Shown: positions 40,898 through 47,587 of the stretch, piece after piece
Numbering within the stretch: the first letter of the stretch is position 1
Layout: each line of letters opens with the position of its first letter
Assembly (NCBI GenBank): GCA_934446355.1
Contig: CAKSEC010000002.1
Location: 1 to 64,000, forward strand
Direction of reading: 5' to 3'
DNA: 64,000 bases
Source: an uncultured Oscillospiraceae bacterium
GTDB taxonomy: Bacteria; Bacillota; Clostridia; Oscillospirales; Ruminococcaceae
The notes under the pieces: model-generated
What the model was told of the DNA's origin: nothing
The model's database searches: none
Seen by the model: the letters and a program-made list of their open reading frames with translations, nothing else
Translations under genes and position numbers: made by a program

Positions 40898-41689
40898 TCA
40901 GCCTCCCTGTACCATGACCCTTTTGGTCGCTTTTTTCTGTGCGAAAAGGAATATCACGAGCATTGCTGCGAACCAAGCCGCCTGAATGCCGAGTTTTGCA
41001 AGGCATTCGTCCACCGGATATTTCCCGATGTATATGCTCAGCGGTTCCTGATACATATAAACGAATGGCAGGCAGTAAAGCGCGGTGCTGAGCCATTCCG
41101 GAAAGAACCACAGCGGTATTATCGCACCCGAAAGCAGATTGACGAAGTGATATTTTATCGAGTACACCGGACCTAAGTCTATCGCAGTGAACGATATCAT
41201 GGCAAAGGTCGCAGAAAAGGTCCAGTTTATGCCGTAGCCGAGGACAAAGCTTGCCATGAACAGCCAGAAATGCTCCGCAGACGCCGGAACAGGCAGTCCG
41301 AATATCAGCACTCCCGTCAGGAACATCGGCAGCGTGCGCACGAACAGGCTGAATATGATACTCCCGATATCCTCTGCGAAATACATTGAGAACAGGTTGA
41401 CCGGCTTTATCATATCGGTCGCAATGCTGCCGGACTTTACTGCGTCGGACACCTTGTCCTCCACGCCCATAAAATAAAGCGAGTTCATCATCATCGACAC
41501 CACGGTATAGGTGAGCATGGTGTCCGCCGTGACGCCGTGCGATGTACCGGCGTCGCCGTACACCGCCCTCCAGAAGAAGCCGATGGCGACCATTATCAGG
41601 CAGTCCATGACAGTGGTCAGGCATATGTTGAAGCGATACGCCATCATATTCTGTATCCTCATTTTGGCGACAAATAAGTATTTTTTCAT
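40898..41689 (-). CDS. ABC-2 type exporter permease, first gene of the operon
   Basis: A 263-residue ABC-2 permease. ATG 41689 is chosen because GGGAGG is five to nine bases upstream; the GTG at 41695 lies inside that site. Membrane segments include CLTTVMDCLIMVAIGFFWRAVY and SLFVRTLPMFLTGVLIFGLPV; LLSGAIIPLWFFPEWLSTALYCLPFVYMYQEPLSIYIG near residue 190 matches the partner permease. The gene is preceded by a leader ORF and two terminator-like hairpins, pointing to attenuation. Confidence 0.88.
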   Translation of the reverse strand: MKKYLFVAKMRIQNMMAYRFNICLTTVMDCLIMVAIGFFWRAVYGDAGTSHGVTADTMLTYTVVSMMMNSLYFMGVEDKVSDAVKSGSIATDMIKPVNLFSMYFAEDIGSIIFSLFVRTLPMFLTGVLIFGLPVPASAEHFWLFMASFVLGYGINWTFSATFAMISFTAIDLGPVYSIKYHFVNLLSGAIIPLWFFPEWLSTALYCLPFVYMYQEPLSIYIGKYPVDECLAKLGIQAAWFAAMLVIFLFAQKKATKRVMVQGG

Positions 41690-41703
41690 AAACACCTCCC
41701 AGA

Positions 41704-41733
41704 AACAAAAAAACCGCCGGAATACTCCGACGG
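41704..41733 (-). terminator. Leader terminator 2 before the exporter genes
   Basis: Minus strand CCGTCGG/CCGGCGG hairpin (41733-41714) followed by seven T residues (41713-41707), immediately before the ribosome site of the first permease. Placed to act as an attenuator. Confidence 0.8.
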
Positions 41734-41735
41734 AA

Positions 41736-41759
41736 CAAAAAATGCGGCATTACGCCGCA
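41736..41759 (-). terminator. Leader terminator 1, overlapping the leader ORF stop
   Basis: Minus strand TGCGGC/GCCGCA hairpin followed by six T residues. The loop contains the TAA stop of the leader ORF, so a ribosome reaching the end of the ORF would block this hairpin. Confidence 0.7.
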
Positions 41760-41830
41760 CGTTCTCTGCGTCTGCAGACGCACCGTCCGGAATGAAATAT
41801 ATATTCTGTTACGACATTATTCCTTAGCAT
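41750..41830 (-). CDS. 26-residue leader peptide of the ABC-2 exporter operon
   Basis: A short frame with a strong ribosome site (AGGAGGT seven bases before ATG 41830) and a TAA stop inside the first hairpin. The peptide begins MLRNNVVTEYIF and ends with the Arg/Cys-rich CVCRRRERAA. A perfect palindrome GCGTCTGCAGACGC (41768-41781) lies within its codons, and its CTGCAG core also occurs beside the leader's ribosome site, so alternative pairings are possible. Ribosome stalling on the Arg-rich end would be a natural switch, as for BmrB-bmrCD in Bacillus; that is inference. Confidence 0.7.
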   Translation of the reverse strand: MLRNNVVTEYIFHSGRCVCRRRERAA

Positions 41831-41851
41831 TCTGCAGACCTCCTTTTTGTA

Positions 41852-41902
41852 TAATTAGCTAATTAGCTTAGTTATTATAACATACCAAACCGGATTTGTC
41901 AA
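41852..41902 (-). promoter_or_regulatory. Exporter operon promoter and palindromic operator
   Basis: Minus strand TTGACA (41902-41897), 17-base spacer, TATAAT (41879-41874). The perfect 14-base palindrome TAATTAGCTAATTA (41852-41865) lies at the expected transcription start, a typical repressor position. No regulator gene adjoins. Confidence 0.8.
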
Positions 41903-41920
41903 GCTTTTCCGGATATTTTT

Positions 41921-41966
41921 TCTCAAAAAATTTGCGGCGCAGTCCAGATGAATGAACTGCGCCGCA
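41921..41966 (-). terminator. Terminator of the cas5-cas7 operon
   Basis: Minus strand TGCGGCGCAGT pairs perfectly with ACTGCGCCGCA (41966-41933) and is followed by AAATTTTTT. Confidence 0.88.
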
Positions 41967-41981
41967 TTTTCACATAACTTT

Positions 41982-42013
41982 ATTTGATCCACGCCGTATA
42001 ATTACGGCGGCTG
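41982..42013 (-). other. Hairpin resembling a single type I-C CRISPR repeat
   Basis: Four bases after the cas7 stop, the minus strand reads GCCGTA-ATTA-TACGGC as a perfect stem-loop, then GTGGATCAAAT. Type I-C repeats are about 32 bases with a stem-loop followed by GTGGATTGAAAT/C, so length and layout match with a one-base shortening of the 3' handle. There is only one copy; about 16 bases later the operon terminator starts. It may be a relic repeat, a solo crRNA-like RNA or chance. Confidence 0.35.
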
Positions 42014-42017
42014 TAAG

Positions 42018-42821
42018 CTAATCTTCCCCGTATATTGTCGGCTCCAGACCGGGCAAAGGGGTGTGGATTATTCTGTAGTCCCCGAAACTGAGCGGCAGAC
42101 CGCTGCATTTTAGTTCTGCGGTCACTGTGCCGAATACTCTGTCCGGCGGGTATTCGCCCAGCATTCCTGAATGCTTCCACCAGAAAAGCCGCTTCACAGC
42201 CATGCTTCCCGCAGGTCTTGCGGAGGAACTGTCGTTGTCGAACATATGCAGCAGTGCAAGGCGGAGAAGTTCGCAGTCCTCCTCACTGAAGCCGGTTTTC
42301 GCAGCCGCATATGCGCTGACCGAGCCGCGCAGGGCGTACAGCCCGTATTCCACGAACTGCCTGAAACCGATGTTCGAGCCGTGTGCGTCGTCAGAATAGC
42401 CTATGCAGCGGGTTATACCCTCACGGCAGAGCCTTATCGGGTGCAGGCTGAAAGCTTCCTGCAGAGTCACCGGACCTTTCACGCCGGGATAATGTGCGCC
42501 GGGGAATGCGAAAACCTGCCCGAAAGCCCTCACGTCATACCAGCGCTCACACGCACGCCTGACATAATCGCTTCCGGGCTTCAGCCGAGCCGCACGCTGC
42601 GCCAGCGAATCTCCCAGAACGCACGGCGGCGTTATAAGTATCTCTGCGCCCATTTCGCTGAGCCTGTCACGCAGCTTTCGCTTGATACATACCGGAGAAA
42701 TAATGCCGCAGCCCGCTCTGTCGGTCCTTGGTTTGCCGCCGTGGAGAGGGTCGCCGTTCGGGTTTGCTCTGCTGACGGAGATAAGCGCCAGAAAATCAGT
42801 CCTGTGAGCCAAAGCCGGCAT
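42018..42821 (-). CDS. cas7c: Type I-C CRISPR-associated protein Cas7 (Csd2)
   Basis: A 267-residue Cas7 of subtype I-C, the backbone subunit that coats crRNA. Diagnostic text: ISVSRANPNGDPLHGGKPRTD near residue 15, SPVCIKRKLRDRL near 42, YDVRAFGQVFAF near 97, VKGPVTLQEAFSLHPI near 113, EYGLYALRGSVSAYAAAKTGFSEED near 155, and DNDSSSARPAGSMAVKRLFWWKH near 190. The ATG follows GAGG and overlaps cas5 by 26 bases. No cas8c, cas3, cas4, cas1 or cas2 and no array is in the window. Confidence 0.93.
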   Translation of the reverse strand: MPALAHRTDFLALISVSRANPNGDPLHGGKPRTDRAGCGIISPVCIKRKLRDRLSEMGAEILITPPCVLGDSLAQRAARLKPGSDYVRRACERWYDVRAFGQVFAFPGAHYPGVKGPVTLQEAFSLHPIRLCREGITRCIGYSDDAHGSNIGFRQFVEYGLYALRGSVSAYAAAKTGFSEEDCELLRLALLHMFDNDSSSARPAGSMAVKRLFWWKHSGMLGEYPPDRVFGTVTAELKCSGLPLSFGDYRIIHTPLPGLEPTIYGED

Positions 42822-43515
42822 ATTCCTCTACCTCCGATTTTGCAAATTGCTTGGGCGTGAAGTCTTTCAGGGATCTTCCGCCCAGTTCCCACGGCTTTGG
42901 GAACTCGATAACGCCGTCCTGCATGAAGCATTTCCAGCTTCGCACGGTAAGCCCACTGCGCGTGGTATCGTCCCAGCCCTCGTCGGGGTAGGTGAAGCTG
43001 TGGTGCAGTTCGCCAAGCTCTGTTCTGCCGCTGTTGTCGTAGAAGCCGTGACCGCTTCCGAAGCGCACTGAGCGCACGCTGCACGGGCAGTCAGCTGTGC
43101 CGAGGTAAACCGGCATTCTGCCGCCCTTTGACAGCGCACGCAGCGCCATCTGAAAATGCTTGTTCTCGTTTCGGTCGGCTGAAAATTCAGGGCGGTTCAT
43201 GTTCCAGATGAAATGCGCCCTTATCTGGTAGCGCACAGTGCACAGCCGCTGTATCTCGACATTCCTTACCTCTGTGCCAAAGCGCAGCCTTGAAGTACAG
43301 CCCTCGAAGCGGATACGCTCCATCACACGAAGCCGGTCGGGTACCCAGATAAAGGTCGGCTTCCAGTAGACAGACCGCAGTACGCCTTTGACCGCTTCAT
43401 ATGTCGGGACGGGAAAGCTTCCGGGCTGCGGCGTCTTTCTGGTGCGCGGGTCAGTGAACAGCGCATTTCTGCCCGAAATTTCAAGTTCGATAGTATTCGT
43501 GTACTGCACATTCAT
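42796..43515 (-). CDS. cas5c: Type I-C CRISPR-associated protein Cas5 (Cas5d, crRNA endonuclease)
   Basis: A 239-residue Cas5d. In type I-C this protein cuts the repeat RNA and caps the crRNA 5' handle. Family text: RNALFTDPRTRKTPQPGSFPVPTYEAVKGVLRSVYWKPTFIWV near residue 12-55, IRAHFIWNMNRPEF, NENKHFQMALRALSKGGR, and YLGTADCPC. The catalytic Lys-His pair of Cas5d is kept (Lys119-His120), with Tyr in SVYWKP. ATG 43515 fits the family N-terminus; ATG 43542 and a frame to 43836 would add unlikely residues. The promoter -10 lies only 13 bases upstream, so the mRNA would be almost leaderless. Confidence 0.92.
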   Translation of the reverse strand: MNVQYTNTIELEISGRNALFTDPRTRKTPQPGSFPVPTYEAVKGVLRSVYWKPTFIWVPDRLRVMERIRFEGCTSRLRFGTEVRNVEIQRLCTVRYQIRAHFIWNMNRPEFSADRNENKHFQMALRALSKGGRMPVYLGTADCPCSVRSVRFGSGHGFYDNSGRTELGELHHSFTYPDEGWDDTTRSGLTVRSWKCFMQDGVIEFPKPWELGGRSLKDFTPKQFAKSEVEEYAGFGSQD

Positions 43516-43527
43516 CGCCCCTGTGTT

Positions 43528-43556
43528 ATTATAGCGTTTCATGCGTCTGCGTGCAA
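43528..43556 (-). promoter_or_regulatory. Possible promoter of cas5-cas7
   Basis: Minus strand TTGCAC (43556-43551), 17-base spacer, TATAAT (43533-43528). Transcription would start near 43521, about six bases before ATG 43515. The A/T-rich stretch 43557-43786 beyond it holds no recognisable gene. Confidence 0.55.
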
Positions 43557-43786
43557 TATTGTAAATGTCCAAGAAAGCTTTGCCGTGGTAAATACTTTCA
43601 GAAGCCTGCTGAGATTCCCGCCAGAAAAGCTTTGTGAAATATCGACAAAAAATAATAGGGGCAATATCGTGATGTGTAAATTTAACATAAGTCTGATTCG
43701 TCAGAATGCACTGCTCAGAATCGCGGATTTTGTCTTTTTTTGTATCGCTGCCACAAGACATTGAATGCACCCGACAGAGCGGCGGG

Positions 43787-43815
43787 TTGAAATAGTATTG
43801 CAGATATGTTATAAT
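43787..43815 (+). promoter_or_regulatory. Promoter of the HAD hydrolase gene
   Basis: TTGAAA and TATAAT with a 17-base spacer. Confidence 0.8.
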
Positions 43816-43852
43816 ATAATGGCAGGGAAGTAGCACCGCGGAGGGAATGCAA

Positions 43853-44521
43853 ATGATAAAAGCAGTGATATTCGATATGTTTGAAACGCTTATAACGCAC
43901 TATAGCTGCCCGATGTATTTCGGCGACCAGATGGCAGCTGATATAGGCATTTCAGCTGAGGAATTTCGCAGATACTGGTCAAATACCGACCACGACCGCA
44001 CTATAGGAAGGATCACCTTTGACGAGGTGATAGAGCATATTCTAAGGCAGACCGGACGTTATTCTGAGGAACTGCTTGCCAGAATAATCGCACGGCGCAC
44101 GGCGACTAAGGAGGAGTGCTTCAGGCATCTTGACGAGGGAGTGATACCGCTGCTTGAACAGCTTAAAAAACGAGGTATCATGATAGGTCTGATAAGCAAC
44201 TGCTTTTCCGAGGAAGCGCCTGTCATACGGCGCAGCGTGCTTGCGAAGTATTTTGATGCGATGTGTCTTTCCTTTGAACTGGGTATCAGCAAGCCCGACC
44301 CTGCGATATTTGGCAAATGCGTGAAGCTTCTTGACGTACTGCCGGACGAATGCCTGTATGTGGGCGACGGCGGCAGCAATGAGCTTGAAGCCGCTTCACA
44401 AGCCGGAATGCACCCGCTTCAGGCGGGGTGGTATCTCATTCGGCAGAACGTCCTTTCCGAGGAGCGGCTGCCGGAGTTTGAACTTGCCCAAACGCCGGCA
44501 GACGTGCTGAAATACATATAA
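43853..44521 (+). CDS. HAD family hydrolase
   Basis: A 222-residue haloacid dehalogenase-fold phosphatase. Motif I is IKAVIFDMFETLI, with the first catalytic Asp kept (FDMFE; the second Asp position is Glu, which is unusual). Motif II is LISNCFSEE, motif III the Lys of GISKPDPAIF, and motif IV VGDGGSNELEAA. The helical cap lies between residues 20 and 90. ATG 43853 is eight bases after GGAGGG. The substrate cannot be told. The Asp-to-Glu change at DxD+2 may alter phosphatase activity. Confidence 0.87.
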   Translation: MIKAVIFDMFETLITHYSCPMYFGDQMAADIGISAEEFRRYWSNTDHDRTIGRITFDEVIEHILRQTGRYSEELLARIIARRTATKEECFRHLDEGVIPLLEQLKKRGIMIGLISNCFSEEAPVIRRSVLAKYFDAMCLSFELGISKPDPAIFGKCVKLLDVLPDECLYVGDGGSNELEAASQAGMHPLQAGWYLIRQNVLSEERLPEFELAQTPADVLKYI

Positions 44522-44575
44522 AACAGCACCGCACATTGACTGAATTAAAGTCGCTGTGCGGTGCTGTTTTGATTA
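44520..44575. terminator. Bidirectional terminator between the HAD and MATE genes
   Basis: AAAACAGCACCGCACA pairs perfectly with TGTGCGGTGCTGTTTT, providing A/T tracts for both directions. Confidence 0.88.
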
Positions 44576-44583
44576 TTACGGTA

Positions 44584-45924
44584 TTAATAGCCGTATTTTT
44601 TGCGCTTGGCTATCAGGAAAATATTCGAGATGATGAATGCGCAGACCTCTGCGAAAGCAACGGATATCCATATTCCGTCAAGTTCAAGGAATATGGGCAG
44701 GATAAGCACCGCAGCCATCTGGAAAACAAGCGTTCTCAGGAACGACACAGCCGCAGATATCGCACCGTTGTTGAGCGCAGTAAAGAACGCCGAGCACCAT
44801 ATGTTGAATCCGCAGAGCAGGAACGTGAACGAGAACAGCCTGAAAGCGTGCACCGTCATGTCGAAAAGTTCCTTGTCATAGCCCACGAATATTCCCGCAA
44901 GGACAGGCGCAAGAAGCTGCGCCAGTATCACCATCACGACGCCTGTGCACAGGGTCAGCTTTATGCTCTTTGATTTCATATTTTTCAGCTCTGCGTGATT
45001 CTGTGCGCCGTAGTTATAGCCGACTATGGGCGAGGTGCCTATGGCATAGCCGATAAATACCGCTGCGAATACGAACTGCACGTACATCAGAACACCGTAT
45101 GCCGATACGCCGTTTTCGCCCGCAAGCCTGATAAGCTGCATATTATACAGCATACTTACGATGGACGAGGATATGTTGGTCATAAGTTCTGATGCGCCGT
45201 TGGTGCATGCCTGAACGATGGGGCGCGCTTCAAGCCTTGTGCGGACGAAATACAGACGGCTGCCGTTATTCTTGCGCAGGAAGAAAATCAGGGGCAGCAG
45301 ACCGCCGACAGTCTGGCTGAGACCTGTTGCAAGCGCAGCGCCGATAACTCCCCAGCCGAAACCAGCGACAAAAAGTGCGTCCAGCGCCATATTTGTGCAG
45401 CCTGCCGCAACTATGACGATAAGCCCCAGCTTTGGCTTTTCCGCCGTGACGAGGAAGCTCTGGAACACGTTCTGGAGCATGAACATCACATTGAATATCA
45501 GGCACGTGCGTGAATATATGACGCAGGTCTGCAGCATTTCATCGCTTGCGCCGAGGAGAGTTGCCACCTGTTCAGCAAACACTATTCCGAGCACGGAAAG
45601 GGTAATGCCTGCGATCGCCGTTATTATGAGCATCATGGAGAACACACGGCGTGCCATATCTTCGTTCTTTTCTCCGAGGTATTTAGCCGCCAGCGCACTG
45701 CCTCCCGTGCCTATCATAAAGCCAACGCCGCCCAGGATCATGAGGAACGGCATAATAAGGTTCACGCCTGCAAATTCGGTTTTGCCAACGAAATTCGACA
45801 CGAATAACCCGTCCACAACGCCATAGATCGACGTGAACACCATCATGATTATTGACGGCAGACAGAATCTCATCAGCCGTGAAAGCGTAAAATGATCCGA
45901 TAATTGGATCGCATTCTTTTTCAT
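44584..45924 (-). CDS. MATE family efflux transporter
   Basis: A 446-residue multidrug and toxin extrusion transporter with twelve hydrophobic segments in two homologous halves. Family blocks: SIIMMVFTSIYGVVDGLFVSNFVG near residue 20, GGVGFMIGTGGSALAAKYLGEKN near 70, and in the second half GYAIGTSPIVGYNYGAQNHAELK near 275. Its start overlaps the MarR gene by four bases, so the two form one operon, and drug sensing by the MarR protein probably controls export. Confidence 0.92.
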   Translation of the reverse strand: MKKNAIQLSDHFTLSRLMRFCLPSIIMMVFTSIYGVVDGLFVSNFVGKTEFAGVNLIMPFLMILGGVGFMIGTGGSALAAKYLGEKNEDMARRVFSMMLIITAIAGITLSVLGIVFAEQVATLLGASDEMLQTCVIYSRTCLIFNVMFMLQNVFQSFLVTAEKPKLGLIVIVAAGCTNMALDALFVAGFGWGVIGAALATGLSQTVGGLLPLIFFLRKNNGSRLYFVRTRLEARPIVQACTNGASELMTNISSSIVSMLYNMQLIRLAGENGVSAYGVLMYVQFVFAAVFIGYAIGTSPIVGYNYGAQNHAELKNMKSKSIKLTLCTGVVMVILAQLLAPVLAGIFVGYDKELFDMTVHAFRLFSFTFLLCGFNIWCSAFFTALNNGAISAAVSFLRTLVFQMAAVLILPIFLELDGIWISVAFAEVCAFIISNIFLIAKRKKYGY

Positions 45925-46367
45925 TTGTTATCTCCCATTTCTTTCTTTAGGGTATTGTTGTATTTTCTCAGCAAAGATGTCAGCTGTTCCTGCTCGGACT
46001 GGGTCAGGCTGTCCATCGAGCGGTTTTCGGCGTTTATTATGATGTCCGCTGTTCTGCCCGCAAGCTGAGAGCCTGCCGCAGTCAGCTTCACCAGCTTTAC
46101 CCGCCGGTCGTCGCCGTCCGCCATAGTGATAAGCCCCTGCTTCTCCATCTGCTTTATTGCGGAATTTGTGGTCTGCTTCGGCTGCGTCATTGACGAGCAG
46201 ATATCACGCTGCGTGCGGCAGCCGCCGCCCTCCCGCAGAAAGTACAGTATCCACATCACGCTTTCCGCTATCCCGAAGCGTTTTGCCGCCATGCGGTATA
46301 TTTCGTTCTGTTCTTTCCAAAGGGCGTTGAAATCGGCCATTCTTGGGTTAGAGATCTGTCCGTTCAT
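45921..46367 (-). CDS. MarR family transcriptional regulator
   Basis: A 148-residue winged-helix regulator: ESVMWILYFLREGGGCRTQRDICSSMTQPKQTTNSAIKQMEKQGLITMADGDDRRVKLVKLTAAG contains the recognition helix and the DDRRVK wing. AGGTG precedes the ATG. It is first in the MarR-MATE operon; a perfect palindrome lies between its promoter and start and is the likely operator. Confidence 0.92.
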   Translation of the reverse strand: MNGQISNPRMADFNALWKEQNEIYRMAAKRFGIAESVMWILYFLREGGGCRTQRDICSSMTQPKQTTNSAIKQMEKQGLITMADGDDRRVKLVKLTAAGSQLAGRTADIIINAENRSMDSLTQSEQEQLTSLLRKYNNTLKKEMGDNK

Positions 46368-46386
46368 ATATGCTGCACCTCCATCT

Positions 46387-46400
46387 GTCCGAAATCGGAC
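46387..46400 (-). promoter_or_regulatory. Palindromic operator of the MarR-MATE operon
   Basis: GTCCGAAATCGGAC is a perfect 14-base palindrome 20 bases upstream of the MarR ATG. A TATAAT-like box (GATATAATC on the minus strand) lies just beyond it near 46407-46414. Confidence 0.7.
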
Positions 46401-46448
46401 TTTCTGATTATATCACTCTTTGTTTTGTTTGTCAAGGGGGAGATAAAA

Positions 46449-46477
46449 AATTCCCGCAGTTTTTTTACTGCGGGAAT
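46449..46477 (-). terminator. Terminator overlapping the acetyltransferase 3' end
   Basis: ATTCCCGCAG pairs with CTGCGGGAAT, followed on the minus strand by TTTTTTATC. It includes the last codons of the gene. Confidence 0.75.
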
Positions 46478-47106
46478 GCGTCTGTAATGACTATATTAAG
46501 AAGCTCAGGCGGTATCGTTTTGTCCCTGAAATAAAACTCCCTGTCGTGCTCGCTGATTTTTCTTATAACTCTGCAGGGAGAGCCGTATGCTACGGAATCG
46601 GGAGGGATATCCCTTGTCACCACGCTGCCTGCGCCTATTACCGAATTATCGCCGATGGTGACGCCGGGGCACACGATGACGCCTGCACCGAGCCAGCAGT
46701 TTTTGCCTATGGTGATGGGCATATTGAACTGAAGTCCCTTTTTGCGCAGCTCCGGCAGGATAGGGTGACCCGCCGTCGATAGCGTGACGTTCGGTCCTAT
46801 CATCGTCATGTCGCCCACGGTGATGTAGGAATCGTCAACGAGCGTGAGGTTGAAATTCGCATAGACGTTGTTGCCGAACCGCACGTGATGTCCGCCCCAG
46901 TTGGCGTGGAGCGGCGGCTCGATATAACAGCCGCTGCCTATCTCAGCGAACATCTGTTTCAGAAGCTGTTCGCGCTTTTCTGCCTCATGCGGGCGTGTGG
47001 AATTGTAGTCGTACAGCAGTTCGAGGCACTGGAACTGCTCTTTCATGAGTTCCTCATTTCCGGGGAAATATATAGCGCCGGAGTGCTGCTTTTCCTTTTC
47101 TGTCAT
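46465..47106 (-). CDS. Maltose/galactoside O-acetyltransferase family protein
   Basis: A 213-residue hexapeptide-repeat acetyltransferase. The N-terminal Mac domain includes CLELLYDYNSTRPHEAEKREQLL; the left-handed beta-helix follows (CYIEPPLHANWGGHHVRFGNNVYANFNLTLVDDSYITVGD), with the catalytic His in STAGHPI and the C-terminal DNSVIGAGSVVTRDIPPDSVAYGSPCRVI. It acetylates sugars with acetyl-CoA, perhaps to detoxify non-metabolised sugars. Single gene. Confidence 0.92.
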   Translation of the reverse strand: MTEKEKQHSGAIYFPGNEELMKEQFQCLELLYDYNSTRPHEAEKREQLLKQMFAEIGSGCYIEPPLHANWGGHHVRFGNNVYANFNLTLVDDSYITVGDMTMIGPNVTLSTAGHPILPELRKKGLQFNMPITIGKNCWLGAGVIVCPGVTIGDNSVIGAGSVVTRDIPPDSVAYGSPCRVIRKISEHDREFYFRDKTIPPELLNIVITDAFPQ

Positions 47107-47241
47107 GTGTATACCTCATGCGAAAGCAATATTTTCGTGCCGAATTGTGGGACGAGTCCTGCTTTTCGGCTTCATTTTATCATCTTCGGTCTGAAAAGTC
47201 AACCTGATTTTCGGCGTTCAGCCGGAATATTTTTTTGGCAC

Positions 47242-47270
47242 TTGATTTTCCTGAGAAAATGGTGTATAAT
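47242..47270 (+). promoter_or_regulatory. Promoter upstream of the second repeat element and prmA
   Basis: TTGATT and TATAAT with a 17-base spacer. Transcripts would run through the repeat element into prmA, with a leader of about 310 bases. Confidence 0.75.
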
Positions 47271-47298
47271 GTATCATGTAATATTATGCGCAACAAAA

Positions 47299-47538
47299 CA
47301 GGCTGGCGATAAACCCTCATCTTCGTCGTAAGGCGAAAACTTTTAATGCGCAGCGTCGTGCTGCGCTTGGGGTTTTCGCTTGTGGCGTCCTGCCACAAGT
47401 GGCATTTCGACAGGCACAAACACGATGTTTGTGCGGCTGCCCCAAAAGCCCGACACGATGTCGGGCAACAATGGGCAACCTGCCAAAGCCTAGTCGTTAG
47501 CCCTGTTCCTAGAATCTGAGGGCTTCTCACCAGTCTGT
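47299..47538 (+). repeat. Structured repeat element, copy 2 (long form)
   Basis: A 240-bp element with the same ends as 4355-4457: GGCTGGCGATAAACCCTCA, then TCTTCGTCGT, at the left and TTCCTAGAATCTGAGGGC, then CCAGTCTG, at the right. The interior has extra nested hairpins: GCGAAAAC/GTTTTCGC around GCGCAGC/GCTGCGC, CTTGTGGC/GCCACAAG, GCACAAAC/GTTTGTGC and GCCCGACA/TGTCGGGC. It lies in the prmA leader in the same orientation as copy 1. Confidence 0.8.
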
Positions 47539-47587
47539 TAGCAAATCTTTATTAAAAAGTACTTTACTGACATAATGGAGGAACAGC

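Noticed and set aside
43768..43796. Sequence resembling a type I-C repeat (GCACCC...GGGTTGAAAT) upstream of cas5
   Set aside because: TTGAAA here is the -35 box of the well-formed HAD gene promoter (17-base spacer to TATAAT); the stem is short and the strand is opposite to the cas genes.
41690..43852. A CRISPR array beside cas5-cas7
   Set aside because: No second repeat-like unit with regular spacing was found in the flanks; a single hairpin is not an array.
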